A stretch of DNA of 64,000 nt from Rachycentron canadum (taxonomy: Eukaryota; Chordata; Actinopteri; Carangiformes; Rachycentridae): contig CM076654.1 of assembly GCA_038496675.1 (NCBI GenBank), positions 7,963,677 through 8,027,676 of the forward strand. Reading direction: 5' to 3'. The notes below the pieces were generated by a model. The model saw nothing but the letters and a program-made list of their open reading frames with translations. It had not been told where the DNA came from and did not search any database. Of this stretch, positions 47,581 to 59,908 are shown one piece after another (positions within the stretch are counted from its first letter, which is position 1; every line of letters begins with the position of its first letter). The translations under genes and the position numbers were made by a program.

Positions 47581-50568
47581 TTAGAAAACCAGCTTGTGTG
47601 GGTAGACGCCATTAGACAGACTGAAGGAAGAGCGCAGGTATCCTTTCAACTGAGGTACTTTCTTGATGAGGGGCAGGAGCTGAGCATCAACAGCCTTCTG
47701 GTCCTCTTTCCTCTGCTCTGTCAGCTGGTACTTCTGCAAATGAAAACAAAAAGTACAGAGTCAGATATCATCTAGCTGGAAACCACAGACCCCATGGAAA
47801 ATGTGTAAAATTGTACTATAAGCCAATATCCAAGTTAGCCCACCTCTTTCTCTGTGTCAAAGATTTCTCCCTCCTGGTGACGGGGCCTCCTCAGCTTCTT
47901 CTTCTTGAAGTAGGCATCGTTCAGAGTTTTGGGGAGCTTCATGCCAGAGATGTCAACTTTGGTGGCGGTGGCAATGACAAATTTCTGGTGAGCCCTGCGC
48001 AGAGGAACTCTGTTCAAGGCAAGAGGGCCTAAAAGTATGCAAAGACAAGAAAACACAATTGTTAGGAGGGCTAATTAAGATGCCCAGCATTGTACTGACA
48101 GTGCTAATACTTTTTAAATCAATGATTCTTCTACAATATGCATATTGTTGGGTAAACAAAATCTTTGAGACTAAAAACAGTCACTTACCAGTGACGAGCA
48201 GAAGACCACTTGAGAGCTGCTTCAGGAACACCACACGCTAAAAAAAAAAAAAAAAAGCTTTGGTATGAAGCTACTATACTGGGGAGTGTTTTGTGCACAG
48301 TGCACCCAGTTATTGCATCAAAAACATCACGTTAAATTTAGTGCCAACTTGGACTCACAAAAAGGATTCTTCAATTATTGAACTCCAGTGGTGAGCTCAG
48401 AAAAACAACAGTCTTGATATGCGCCATATAAATGAGAATCAAACAGCTGCAATGCACTTTTATGCCAAGCTATTAAGAGCAAAAATAAATCTACTTGACA
48501 TGCACCCATAATTTTAATCAAGGGTTCTCCGCCTGTCAGTTTCACAGCTGAAACATTATTTAGGTCAGCCACTGCTCAGAATCTGTGTGGGCATACTTGC
48601 TTCCATAACATGCCCATGTAGCGTTTGAGAGTGGGAGGGACAGCGTCTGTGGTATCGAGCATGTGTGATTATACTGATGTTCAACCCAGAATGTGTCCTT
48701 CAGCAAAGAAGGAATCTTAATGCACAATACAGATGCATCACTGATTTTCTTTTTGACCAGTTCCAGTCTGATACTGATAAACAAATATGTCTTCATGTTG
48801 CCAATTTAAAATCTGACCAGTCATTTACACAATGTAATCATTTATTTTAATGGTGACGCAAACTATGTATAAAAATTTGCATTTATAATTACACTTATTA
48901 TAGATCATGTTTTCTACTAACAAGAGTACATAATGAAGGACCCAAAAAAAAAATGTGAATTAATGCTCATATTGTGAAATTTGGATTGTGTAGAGATCGT
49001 TTTATTTACATCTGGTTTATTGATCAAGACTTTGGAGATTATAATGACCAATACTTGTGCTACGTGTATGATATGCGTGAACATCAAGTCAAGGTAGTAT
49101 TGTACAATATATGAGTTACAGAGAGCAGTTTTTGACCTTCCACAGTAGATGTCACTTCAAAAAAAAAGGACATGTCATGTTTAATTGTTCCAATCCTCAT
49201 AAAAACTGTCAGGCATTTCTGCTCATTATTGAGAGCAGTCACATCATTGTCAAGCCATGTGCTAAGAAAGATTCTCACCTTTCCACGGTGGCGACCAGTG
49301 AGCAGAACAAGGACAGTTCCTGGGGTGATGGAGCTGCGCAGGTTCCTCTTGTGCTGGCTGAAGGGCTTCTTCCCGTGGCTCTTCAGTTTACGGGGAACAT
49401 CCTCTGTGGGGTAGTAGCGGGGCTGCAGGAGGACATAAAAATGTGTTAAATATCTAACTTTGGGTTTTCTGCCAAAATCCAGGGAATGACACACTAACAT
49501 ATATGCAAAGTGGGTTCTCTTTAGACTTAACAGCACTATCGGTGGATACGATTGGCCGTTATCAGAATAGATGCTTGTTCAACTCCATTTATAGCTGGAA
49601 GTTTATTAGGAACATCTAGCTAAATATAATGTAGTCTTAGTCTAACACACCAGTCCTGTAATAATTCCATTCTTCATTAAGGTTATATTCAGTTTTTATT
49701 GTAACTGTTTAAGAGGGGTGTTGATTAGGAGGATGTAGTTCATGATGCTTTTAAAATTGTATCACATAAACAAAGGAGCTTCTATTATTTAGCCTTCCTC
49801 CTTTTTTAAACCTCCATTAAAACCTTCTTGATGGTAGAATTTATTGAAGAACAGCTGTGCCAGACTATATGAGGTTTAGTTAAGTGTACATTAAATTTTT
49901 TTTTGCTGTTACCAAGGTAATCTGAAAAACAACCTTTGAAGTGTGTGGGGCAGAACTACTTTATTTGTGTATAGAGTGAAGACTTTGTGTCCATTTCCCT
50001 GTCCTGTAAATGCCAAAGCATTAATGTTTCCAGTTGTCTTAGTAGATGGGACCTCCTTAATAGTCTAATATTATCAGGCAACTTAGTTGGTCTGATCTTC
50101 TCTGGTCTAATGCTTGCACTCACTATGAATCCTGTTTTCCTTTGCATAGCTGTATCCAATGTTTTAGACATCATTGCATTGAAAAATTTAATACCAAGGG
50201 AAAGAATCATGTCACTCACCATCTTGCGCAGTTTGACCACACGAGTGCCTCCATTTTTGTCTCCTCCAACAGTCTTGACAACGGTGGCCTGGGGCTTCAC
50301 CTTAATCTTTTTCTCCATCTGAAACAAGCAAAATTATTGAAATTAAGTCACAAGTAACAACTGTGATAGGTGTATGGCTTCTTTTATCATTCATTTTGTC
50401 ATGTCATGGATCTGCTCTCACCTTGGTCTCAGTGGTCTTGGTCTTCCTCTTGTACATGGCCCGCCGGGCGTACATAGCGGAACGGGAGTAACGGCCAATG
50501 CCCCGGGCCAGAACCGGGTTCCGGCTCCCGTGCTTCTTCTTGGCAGATTTCTTGTCTCCGTCTGCCAT
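47581..50568 (-). CDS. rpl6: 60S ribosomal protein L6 (eL6)
   Basis: Cytosolic large-subunit ribosomal protein eL6. Coding exons in transcript order: 50568-50422, 50318-50220, 49422-49279, 48237-48189, 48028-47844, 47733-47581; all GT-AG, 258 residues. It begins MADGDKKSAKKKHGSRNPV and then matches eL6 throughout: ARGIGRYSRSAMYARRAMYK, VGGDKNGGTRVVKLRKM, PRYYPTEDVPRKL, ITPGTVLVLLTGRHRGK (the KOW-like core), RVPLRRAHQKFVIAT, DAYFKKKKLRRPRHQEGEIF and the end NGVYPHKLVF. The lysine-rich N-terminal extension of human RPL6 (288 residues) is much shorter here. The ATG sits directly after an acceptor, fixing the start. Noncoding exon 1 is the 5'TOP leader at 51341-51358. Confidence 0.96.
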
Positions 50569-51340
50569 CTGACAAATAAAAAAAAAAAGAGAGAGAACAT
50601 GTTGACACACAACCTGCAGTGTTACAGGATCTCTTTAATGATCATGGAAACACTAACTTATAAACAGTACTTCCAGAACAGGTTGGACAGTGTGTTGTGT
50701 GGTGCTGTAGCTCTGGTACCAACTACTGCAGACATATACTATATCAATGACAACTATAACTTCTAAGTAAAGGAGGGTGTAGTTGTTACACTATTACAAC
50801 ATGCATATATACGCAACAGGAATAAGCTCAATCATTCTACAAACCATTATAGTTAGTTAGCTACGTGCTAAATACCACAGCCATCGCCAATGCAGGAGAA
50901 GCATGACAAGTAACGTTAGCTAGCAGCTAGCAACACAGGAGGGTAGCTTTTCTTAATAGACAGCCACTTGTCTCATACAAATGATAAAATAATGCCTCAA
51001 AGGAATATTAAGTAAGAGACAGTGGGACTCTACGTGTGAACGACACACAAGTGCAAAAAAAAAAAAAAAAAAAAACCAAAAAACCCTACACGTTACTATT
51101 AGCCTACTAGCTAACGTTACGGACAGCACGAAGGCTAGCCGGCGGCCTAGGTCTGCCGATACACTAAAATGGTCATTATTACACAAACATGACGGACAAA
51201 TCGTGGCAATAACGATGTCTATCGCATCATCTAAACACACGGATTCATCTCCTGATGTTTGGGAGCTGGATTTTTAATCCTATAACACAGATGAAAACCG
51301 ATTTTATTCTCACAGTCACACGAAGGCAAGGCAGTCTTAC

Positions 51341-51358
51341 CTTTGCTATGAAAAAAAG
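51341..51358 (-). promoter_or_regulatory. rpl6: rpl6 5'TOP noncoding exon 1
   Basis: On the minus strand C followed by seven T (51358-51351), then CATAGCAAAG and donor GTAAGA. This gives an 18-base first exon that starts with a terminal oligopyrimidine tract, the mark of mTOR-controlled translation of ribosomal proteins. A TATA-like TTATATG lies about 25-30 bases upstream (near 51381-51388) and a CRE-like TGACGTCG near 51402-51409. Confidence 0.75.
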
Positions 51359-51429
51359 ACCGACATCCGGGCATGTGACGCATATAAGGACGCTGCACCA
51401 TGACGTCGACGTAAGTACGTTCAATTTCA

Positions 51430-52720
51430 GGGGTGTGACGGTCCTTGTAGTCCTTCTACTTTATTTCAAATGGATGTTTAAAACTAATTAACCTCTCTCT
51501 TTAAAAAAAAAAACAAAAAACATATTTATCCCCTTGAATTTTGTCTGTAAGTAAAATTTATCCATAAACCAAAAAAATCTTTTTAAAAAATCCTGTAGCA
51601 GGAAAGCAACAAAACTTTACTTATGGGGAGGGATAACACTCCATTTCATATTTAATTGTCTTTTTTATACAGTACCTGCTATAAGGAATACAACGATACC
51701 TGCTGTGTATTTTTTGTACATTTTTCTTGAATTTAAGAGGATTGTTGTTGGTCTTGTATGATTTAATACCATTTGAGCAAACACTGTGTAACCAAGTTCC
51801 TTTAATCATCTAAGTATATATCAAAATCCACAGGAGCAGAACAAAAAGAAAAAGGAAGAAACAGAGATGTGTCTCTATTTTATGATTATTTCAATTCAGT
51901 AATACTTAGTAGAGAAATAAAACCAAAAAGTCTTTTTTTCTTTTTTTTTGTAATGAAAAAGCCATTTGTATGAATTAGATCTGAAACAGAAACTAGTAGT
52001 GGTTCTATGTTAAATCCTAATTCACTACTAAACAAGAAACTAGAATTAAATTACATTGATTTAATTAATTGAATTTTATCTATAATTAAACACATGAAAT
52101 TCAGGTAATTACATTAGATTAATACATTGAATGTATCAAATTAAATCAAATTTAGTAAAATTAATTTAATTACCTGACTATTTTTAGTTTAGACAGTTAA
52201 CATGCACATTTGTCCCAATTGATATTAGTAATAAAGACTAAAGGAATTTAACAATTGGCTCATGGCATTTACATTACATTACATTACTCATTTTGCAGAC
52301 GCTTTTACCCAGCGACCCACAAGTGAGTGATATTATTGAAGCTTAAATTCTTTCAGGAGAATGGTACAGACAGACAGACGTAAAGAAACATGCTGATGAA
52401 AACTTCCCTTTTCTTTTCAAAACTCAATTTATTGAGATTCTCTGACATGGAAATACAAAATCAGTTTTTGCTAGAGCCATCACAGGGCAGGACACATTTT
52501 CTGGTGATTTTAATCCCTCATAAAAGGTGTGGTAGAGAGCATTTTAAGGCAGACATCAGGTTTCAGAGTCACTCTAACACATCAAAAACAAACTGTACTT
52601 CATGAGTTGATTATATGCTACATACATGGGTTATTGTGACCAAGGAATGACATCTGTATTTCAGCCATAAACAAAAAACAGACTGTGGCAGGACTCTTGT
52701 ACAATAATCAGGTACATGAG
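51430..52720. other. Intergenic DNA between rpl6 and acaa2
   Basis: AT-rich DNA with A and T runs; no gene recognised. A short teleost repeat tail is at 52270-52330 (listed separately). Minus-strand AATAAA candidates for acaa2 occur at 52428, 52726 and 52768. Confidence 0.6.
52270..52330 (+). repeat. Teleost SINE/LINE-type tail fragment
   Basis: ACATTACATTACATTACTCA followed by TTTTGCAGACGCTTTTACCC and AGCGACCCACAAGTGAG. This is the common teleost repeat tail related to the one in the SINE at 26376-26430 (ATCCAAAGCAACTTACAAGTGA). Only the tail is present; no tRNA-like head is seen next to it. Confidence 0.6.
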
Positions 52721-52725
52721 TTACC

Positions 52726-52773
52726 TTTATTTCCACAAGGCTTCCAAGGCAAACATGGACTGAAACATTTATT
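52726..52773 (-). terminator. acaa2: acaa2 polyadenylation signal candidates
   Basis: Minus-strand AATAAA at 52768-52773 and 52726-52731, about 190-230 bases past the stop codon. Confidence 0.5.
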
Positions 52774-52958
52774 GCAATTGTATAAACAGACTGAAAAAAG
52801 ACAACAAGAGTAAGCAGCAAAAAAAAAAATGTCTTGATAGTTTTCTTGTAAAACCTTGATGATTTTATGTATCTTTCTTGCACGTGTCAGCTTAATGCGA
52901 GTGATGAGTGTGAGTATGGGACATTCTCCGACAGGATCTCTTCTGGTAGTTTCCTCAG

Positions 52959-55900
52959 TCAATAGTTCTCAAGAACAATGGCGATGCCCTGACCACCACC
53001 GATGCAGGCAGAACCAACAGCATACTTGCCTCCTCGCCGCCTGTCAGAAACAAAATGAATTACTTAAAGCTACTCAGTGTGCGACAGCTATACTGTACAC
53101 ACAGTTACAAATCACTAGGCTACCTGAGCTCGTGAACCAGGTGCGCAGTGATGCGTGCTCCAGAAGCACCGAGAGGATGTCCTAGGGCTATAGCTCCACC
53201 ATTAACGTTGCTTTTCTCTGGATCCAGACCAAGAGCCTTAGCAACAGCCAGGTACTGAGGGGCAAAAGCCTCATTAACCTACACAAAAGAAAATGACACC
53301 AATGGCACAAATGAGTTATCAGTTCAAAATAAATGTTTGAGTCCAAAATCGTTCAAATGACCCAATTTTTCCCCATTGATGACAGCTAACTCAACTTCAG
53401 CCAGCTGCAACAGTTGTGCACACACAGTATTATCAATCTAACAATATCATAAAATAATGTATCGGTCACAGGAAACATTTTTCTTCAAAACAAGTACTTC
53501 TGGTATTTTAAGTTCATGTTTCTGGTCAAACATCTGTACTTTTATATAAGTAAATATTTGTTAGTTTGTTGTGTTGTTACTTTCGCATGAGTGATATATG
53601 ATATAATCTAAGGTAGGACATCACAATGTTGGTATTATCCTAGTAACAAACCTCCACAAGATCCATGTCGTTGAGAGTCAAACCAGCTTTTTTAAGAGCT
53701 TCTGTGATTGCTGGAACTGGACCTAAGATGATCAGAGGGAGACCAGACTATCAGAGATCATGTCAAATGCCACAGCTGATTATGAATCATCTCTTCCTTT
53801 TCTCGAAAGGGTTAAAAACTGCATCTCCATAATAGTGGCATCACTCACCAATTCCCATAATGCTGGGGTCACAGCCTGACACATGATAGGCCACAATTCT
53901 GGCCAATGGAGTGAGCTTGTGCCCTTTCAGCGCATCTTCACTTGCAATCACCAAAGCGGCAGCACCGTCAGACACACCCTGGAAATCAAGCAGAGAATGT
54001 TAGATTTAGTGACATTGGGTTAGTCCTCATAGTAAATGTCTTTGACTTAAACTGTCTCTAAATGTCATTGCCACAAGTCATAACCTTCATGTGCTTGAAA
54101 AGACAATACAGAGTTTGAGCTAAAAAAAACAAACAAACAATGCAATAATAATATAAATAATTTTATTTTCAAACTGATGAACAATTTTAAGGTTGTGTGT
54201 GTGATGCCACTTCTGTCTGATTTAAATAAAAAATAAAGGGGGGTGATAAGGGAGCTAAATGTATCACTACTGGGTGAAAACTCTCAATCAAAATACAATT
54301 GTCATTCATTTTTCATTAACTGAGAAAAATCGGCCTTGTGGGTTGAACATTCAAATGTGAGTTTGTCCAGTGTGTTTTAAACAAGAGTGATCAGAATGAT
54401 CTCATCCAATGTTCAACATTATAAACAACAAAATAATTAAAATGTTGTAGCTTTTCACATTAAAGCAGTTGAATTTTAAGGCTTTAGCTCACCGAAGCAT
54501 TGGCAGCAGTAACTGTCCCTCCCTTCTTGAAGACAGGTGGCAGCTTGGCCATCTGTTCTAGTGTGGTCTGAGGCCGGGGGTGTTCATCCTGAGCCATGGA
54601 CACTTTGCCTTTCTTAGCTTTCACATCAATGGGAGCAATTTCTGCTGTGTAGTGACCACCCTCGTGAGCTATAAAAAGAACACAAGTTATGATTTTACTA
54701 CAACAGTAGGAATTAACTAGTCTTGTGCAGAAACCTCTCGAATGAAAATATACCTTACCTTCCCTAGTCTTTTCTCCCTAAAGTAATATATTTTAGTCTT
54801 ACTATGTTTACGGCAAGCAGACCACAAAAAGAAAAGATATCAGAAAAACAAATCCCGTCTCACCAGCCTTCCACCGTTGTTGCGTCTGGTATGCATAATT
54901 ATCACAGTCTTCTCTTGTGATCTGGTATTTCTCTGCTAGATTTTCTGCTGTGATGCCCATTGGGATTTTGATGTGCAAGTCAGTCAGACCTGCCCACAAA
55001 GTGTCCTCTAGCTGTGAGGCAGAAGAGGAAAGGTTTTAACCTTGTGTTGAAAAAGTCTGGAGTTTATTAACAAGCTGTTTTTGTGACCAGCAGAGAAAAT
55101 TAAATTGAAAGCCAACCTTAAGATCGACTCCAAACTTTGTACCAAATCGTATGTTGCGAACAGCATATGGGGCCTGGCTCATACTCTCTGAACCTCCGCA
55201 AAGGACCACCTCTGACTCCTTTAGGCAAATCTCCTACAAACAAAAAGTGAGAAACAAGCAAAATCTGAAGACACATTTAAGTTGAACTGATATAAGAACT
55301 ATTTTGTTCTTCTTCAAATGTATGGACCTTGGTATTGGTGATATATCTCCAGTCTTTCACACATTGCATAACCCTTTATTAGGTTTATACAATGTAATGC
55401 ATTTTAACACAACATCGTTGCTATATCTCTCTTTATCAACCACATAATGTTCTGTTTTTGGTGACATTGTCAGACATTTGTAAGTTCAATTATATGTTTA
55501 TTTTGTGAGGTTAAAGGTAAAAATGGTGAAATAAATTATATTGAGAGGCATTTCAAATGAAGGACAGAAAATTAGAAACATAAGTGGAGCAGAATATTAG
55601 GAACACCTCTGAATATAATGCAATCCAGTAAAACGCTATCATAACTATTACCTCAATGCTAAAACATATAATTCAACACATAACACTGTTCGACAAAAAG
55701 TAATCACGGGCAACATAAAAGTCGATTTTATGGCAGAACAGTTGTATTGGATTACATTAGACTGTACAGGAATAGGTCAAAGTGGTAACTCATTGTGCAA
55801 TGATATAGTTTATTGGACATTCGTATTCCTGCCAGAATGTATTTTGTTCCTGGTGATGTGTTTACCTGAGCACCACTGATGATGGCCTGGAAACCTGATC

Positions 55901-57285
55901 CACACAGTCTGTTCACAGTGAGAGCAGGCACTGGGATGGGAACACCACACCTCAGACCCACATGACGAGCAATGTAGGGTGCATCGGCTGAGCTCTGAAA
56001 ATAGTGGGGCAGATAAAGACAGGACACTAGTCATCACATAAAACGAGTTTGTTGCTATTTTCTTGTGATAGCATTTGCTTACCTGCATGACATTCCCCAT
56101 GATGACGCTGTTGACCAGCTCTGGTGCCACACCCCCTGCAGCGAGGGCGGCTTTGGCTGCATGCTCAGCCAAATCTGTTGCACTGTGATCTCTCAACACA
56201 CCACCATATGTACCGAATGGAGTGCGCTTGGCAGCTACAATAAATACACCTGCAGAGAAAACGAACAGTTTAGTACTGCAACAAGGACTTCACACCACAG
56301 ACCACTGAACCACTGGCAGTTCAAAATGTAAGGGTATACTGGGGTAGAGATAGTATAGTATTTATATATCATGCCTTAAATAATATATAATATGTCCTGA
56401 TTCTAATCAGACACGGAACTGCCCACTAACCTCTGACTCACTAACCTACGAGGATGCCTTGACTTACCTTTGCACTGACACTGCACCGGGCCTCTGTTTC
56501 AGTTTCCTCTAACTTCATAGTAACACCTGACTTGTGGTGAAAGGGTGTGTTTCATGTTGTGTAACATGACCTAAGTCTTTACACTCTGTTTATAAAAAGT
56601 AAAAGTGTATCATACTTGTTACAGATTAAAGTTTCCCAAAGCAAGTGCAGCATCCTTGACCTTAAAACATTCATATGTATAATCCAGTGATGCAATTTAT
56701 GATTATTTATGATATTATAAAGCAGCTGTTCGCTGTGTATAATTAATCTATGATGTAATAATTTATATTTTTATGTATAATGTTATTGTTTTAAACTGTT
56801 GCTCAAAAGCTACAGATGCAAGAAAAGACATGCAAAGATCAATACGCAAAAGATATAAAGTAGAATAGAAATAGCTTAAATAAAGAATCTGTGTTGTTGA
56901 GGCAGTGTATGCAGTGACAGCTTTTTTTGTTTGTTTAGTTTAGTTTAATTTCATGATAAGTCTTAATGTAAGAGTCCATGTGGTTATACAAGTAATTTAA
57001 AGCAGGGTTTCGCCTTTTCTAAGGTTGAAAGTCTTCAGCCCACTTGTCACCTTTCGTTCACATCTCCGGCAAAGGTTTAACACTCTCCTGACACTGATAT
57101 TTAAATAAATGACTGTAAGATGAAAGTATTCATTTTAACTCACTAATAATAACACACAGGTAAGGAAATGTAAAACGTGCAGCTCCAACATTAAGTATTC
57201 TCATTCTCCAGATCAGGAACTATTACTGCTTTTCTTAGCTTCTTGGTGGGATGAAGCGTGAGGACTTACCTCTCAGGAGTGACAT
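52959..57285 (-). CDS. acaa2: Mitochondrial 3-ketoacyl-CoA thiolase (acetyl-CoA acyltransferase 2)
   Basis: Mitochondrial-matrix thiolase catalysing the last step of fatty-acid beta-oxidation, splitting 3-ketoacyl-CoA with CoA. Minus-strand exons in transcript order: 57285-57270, 56249-56083, 55994-55866, 55233-55117, 55011-54864, 54668-54493, 53978-53849, 53722-53652, 53278-53124, 53040-52959; all GT-AG, 396 residues (human 397). It begins MSLLRGVFIVAAKRTPFGTY, whose N-terminus is an uncleaved targeting signal in this family. Catalytic Cys92 lies in NRLCGSGFQ, the active-site Asn and His in NEAFAPQ and ALGHPLGASG, and the second Cys in SACIGGGQG. GVSDGAAALVIASE is the family glycine-rich block. 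Closest to ACAA2, not to peroxisomal ACAA1 or ACAT1. It is divergently transcribed from mrpl40. Confidence 0.97.
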
Positions 57286-57753
57286 GATGACCGGTGTCAG
57301 GATCAAACCTTCCTCCTGATATCTTTGTTTGGCCCCACTGGATCAATCCGAGGTGAATAGAAAACCCGCACACAGCTGCGACCTTTCCCCTAAATACAGG
57401 CGCCGCTGACTGTTCACTCCTCCGAGGCGATTCGCCAAAAACTCATAAACTCATAAACTCATAAAATTTAGAAGACATTATCAATATTAATTATTTTTCC
57501 ATCATAATGTGTTCTGTCATTATTTGAATTTATATTATCTCATATTTGACGCAATTTATTAAAAACATTACCTGCACAAACAAAATAGTCGAAAGTGCGC
57601 CCGGAGTATCGCGAGACCCCCCCCCATCAAACGTCATCAGCCTGCGCCACTTCTCGCTCAGCCAAGGGGACATGCAAAGTGATGTGTCGGTACATGTGAG
57701 CGTTTTGTGTCTTTTTAGTATGAGTTTAAAGTGAAACAGCGCACGGTGGAAAC
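57286..57753. promoter_or_regulatory. Shared divergent promoter region of acaa2 and mrpl40
   Basis: 468 bases separate the two start codons. On the acaa2 side, 57379-57391 read on the minus strand is AGGGGAAAGGTCG, close to a DR1/PPRE (AGGNCAAAGGTCA). On the mrpl40 side, TATCGCGAGA at 57607-57616 is one base from the TCTCGCGAGA element. The middle (about 57440-57560) is AT-rich, so there may be two promoters rather than one bidirectional one. Confidence 0.6.
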
Positions 57754-59683
57754 ATGTCTGTGGCTTTATCGCGTTGTCTCTGCCGGGCTGTGTCCCGACA
57801 GGCCGCTGCGACGAGGTGGGCGTCTTTAGTTTGATGCGAAATCACAAGGTGTTAGCTACCTGGAGCTAATGTGGCTAAGGTTATTCAGTAGAGAAACCAG
57901 GTCTGTGGTTGACACCCAAGTCCTCTGTTGTGTGTTGTTTTGCAGCTTCCTGTCGGGAGAACATCATCATGCTGTCACCACGAGTCCTTGGTTTGCTCCA
58001 GTGATGACACTGAAGACGTCTGCTCCACTGAGGTAAGACCAGGGCTGAAGGACAGCCATTGCCCGCAAATTACAAATTTAGCTGATTGCTTAGTTGAAAA
58101 TAAGTAAATAGAAAAACACAGTAAAGGGTGTCTTTATTTCATTATCTTAAAAAACAGGAAAGGTGTGGGCTCCTTGTTATGTTTGTATTCAGTGACCATC
58201 ATGTTTGTGATGTCTGTTTCCTGTAGGGTTGTAGTTACTTTTCATTTTTAAGGTCAAAATTTGAGCTAACTGCCCTGCAAACCCAGATCCTCAGGGTCTT
58301 TAAAAGTTCCAGGTTCACTGCACATTAATTATGTCTCGTTATTTGATAAAGCCAGAGATTGCAAATTTACTAGGGAATATGAACCCTGATATCTGTGTGT
58401 GCACTGCATTTAGTAAAACCTGAAGGTAGCAGACACAATGTACAGACAGGACTGGACATTGGGGTGGAGCATCTGAAGGAGTCAGACAACAAATATTATG
58501 ATGGCTATAATTAATTTTAGAACAATTCATTCATACTTTTATAATAGTTTTCAGTCTAGATTGCATAACTGATGTGTATGTTAAAATGATTTTTTTTCGT
58601 CTTCATATGATGGCAGCCTAAATCCCAATGATTTGTTCCATGTCATAGTATTAATATACACATTGATATAATTCTAGATACGTTTCAGCATATATCTTAT
58701 TGATTACACTCACATAGAGCTGTGCATTGTGCTTTTATAGAGCAGAGCCTAAAAAGAAGAAGAAAGTAGATCCAAAAAGGGAGCAGTTGGTAAAAGATCG
58801 GCTGAGAAAAAAGCTGAAGAAGCTTGAAAAGGTTCAAGCTGAATTTATCCCATTAGAGGACTTCATCACTCCAGAGAAATGCAAGGAGGAAAAAAGGTAC
58901 ACCTAATTTCACTTTTCCTGTTCTTGTTTTACTGGGTTAATTTGTTAAATGTTGGGATTTGTTTATGTTGGAGGTATTGTTAGCTGGTCGTTGGTGTTGG
59001 GTGTGGTAACAATATAAATGAAAGAATACGGCGACAAATTCTCTGAAAACAAAAAAATCTAAGTATTGCATCTGTGTCTAAGGATTGGGTATTAAATCTG
59101 AACATAAAAATGACTAATTTTACTATATTTCGTGGACATGCTTTTATGTGTTATTTGTGTATCTTTGACTCATTTTGCCGTTGTTCTTGCCTTCCTGGAT
59201 GTGCAGGATAAGCTACACATTTGTGTTTATTATTCTCTTCCATAGGGAGAGATCTATGCCAAGTTTGTCACCTGAAGAAAGTGAGGAACGAGCCCTGCTG
59301 CTGAAGGAGTGGGGTCAATACAAACAGGTCACCACTCAGCTAATACATTTCCATCACTAAAGCATTTTATGAAAAAATGCTGCTTGTAACCTTTGCTCTC
59401 CCTCGTGTACAGTTAGTGCTATATTTGCTGTGCTCATCTGTCCTTGTTCTTGCAGAAGCAGTACATTGCTGAAGGAAATGCTATCAAAGCTGCTCTGAAG
59501 GCACAGAGGGAGGCGCTGGTTGAGCTGAAGTCAGAGTCTAAGGAACTGTACCAGGCAGCAATAAAGCCAGACCTCCTTCTGTTTCCCTTTAGTCATGAAG
59601 GTCCTGCCAACACACCACCACTGACTGTGTATGAAGCTCCTGATGGGAAATACAATGATATCACTAAAGTTTATAAACAGTGA
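57754..59683 (+). CDS. mrpl40: Mitochondrial ribosomal protein L40 (mL40)
   Basis: Component of the mitochondrial large ribosomal subunit. Exons: 57754-57815, 57946-58032, 58741-58896, 59246-59327, 59456-59683; all GT-AG, 204 residues (human 206). The N-terminal 20 residues MSVALSRCLCRAVSRQAATR are basic with no acidic residue, as expected for a mitochondrial presequence. The conserved part begins RAEPKKKKKVDPKREQ and continues with FIPLEDFITPEK, ESEERALLLKEWGQYK, EALVELKSESKELYQAAIKP, LLFPFSHEGP and the C-terminus GKYNDITKVYKQ, matching human MRPL40 block by block. In human 22q11.21 it also neighbours C22orf39 and UFD1. A canonical AATAAA lies at 59903-59908. Confidence 0.95.
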
Positions 59684-59902
59684 TCAACAGGGAACAGCTG
59701 TTGATGCAGTCTGTATGTATTGTTGATTTAGTGTGTCCTTGTCTATAAATGATTCGATAAATGACGATGCAGCATTTTAACGATCTTCAAATGTATGAGG
59801 CTTATAGTCACATTAGTTCTCATCTGTATCAAATGCAACATGCATGGAAATTATGTATCCTTTTCTTTTTCCACTGTCACACTTCTGTATAAAACAAGTG
59901 AA

Positions 59903-59908
59903 AATAAA
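59903..59908 (+). terminator. mrpl40: mrpl40 polyadenylation signal AATAAA
   Basis: Canonical AATAAA 220 bases past the stop. The 59910-60588 stretch beyond it is AT-rich spacer to the convergent C22orf39 orthologue, with nothing recognised. Confidence 0.7.

Noticed and set aside
48238..51340. snoRNA genes in rpl6 introns
   Set aside because: Ribosomal protein introns often host snoRNAs, but I found no C box/D box pair with correct spacing and terminal stem; the best candidate near 48700-48740 has an imperfect C box and is too short.
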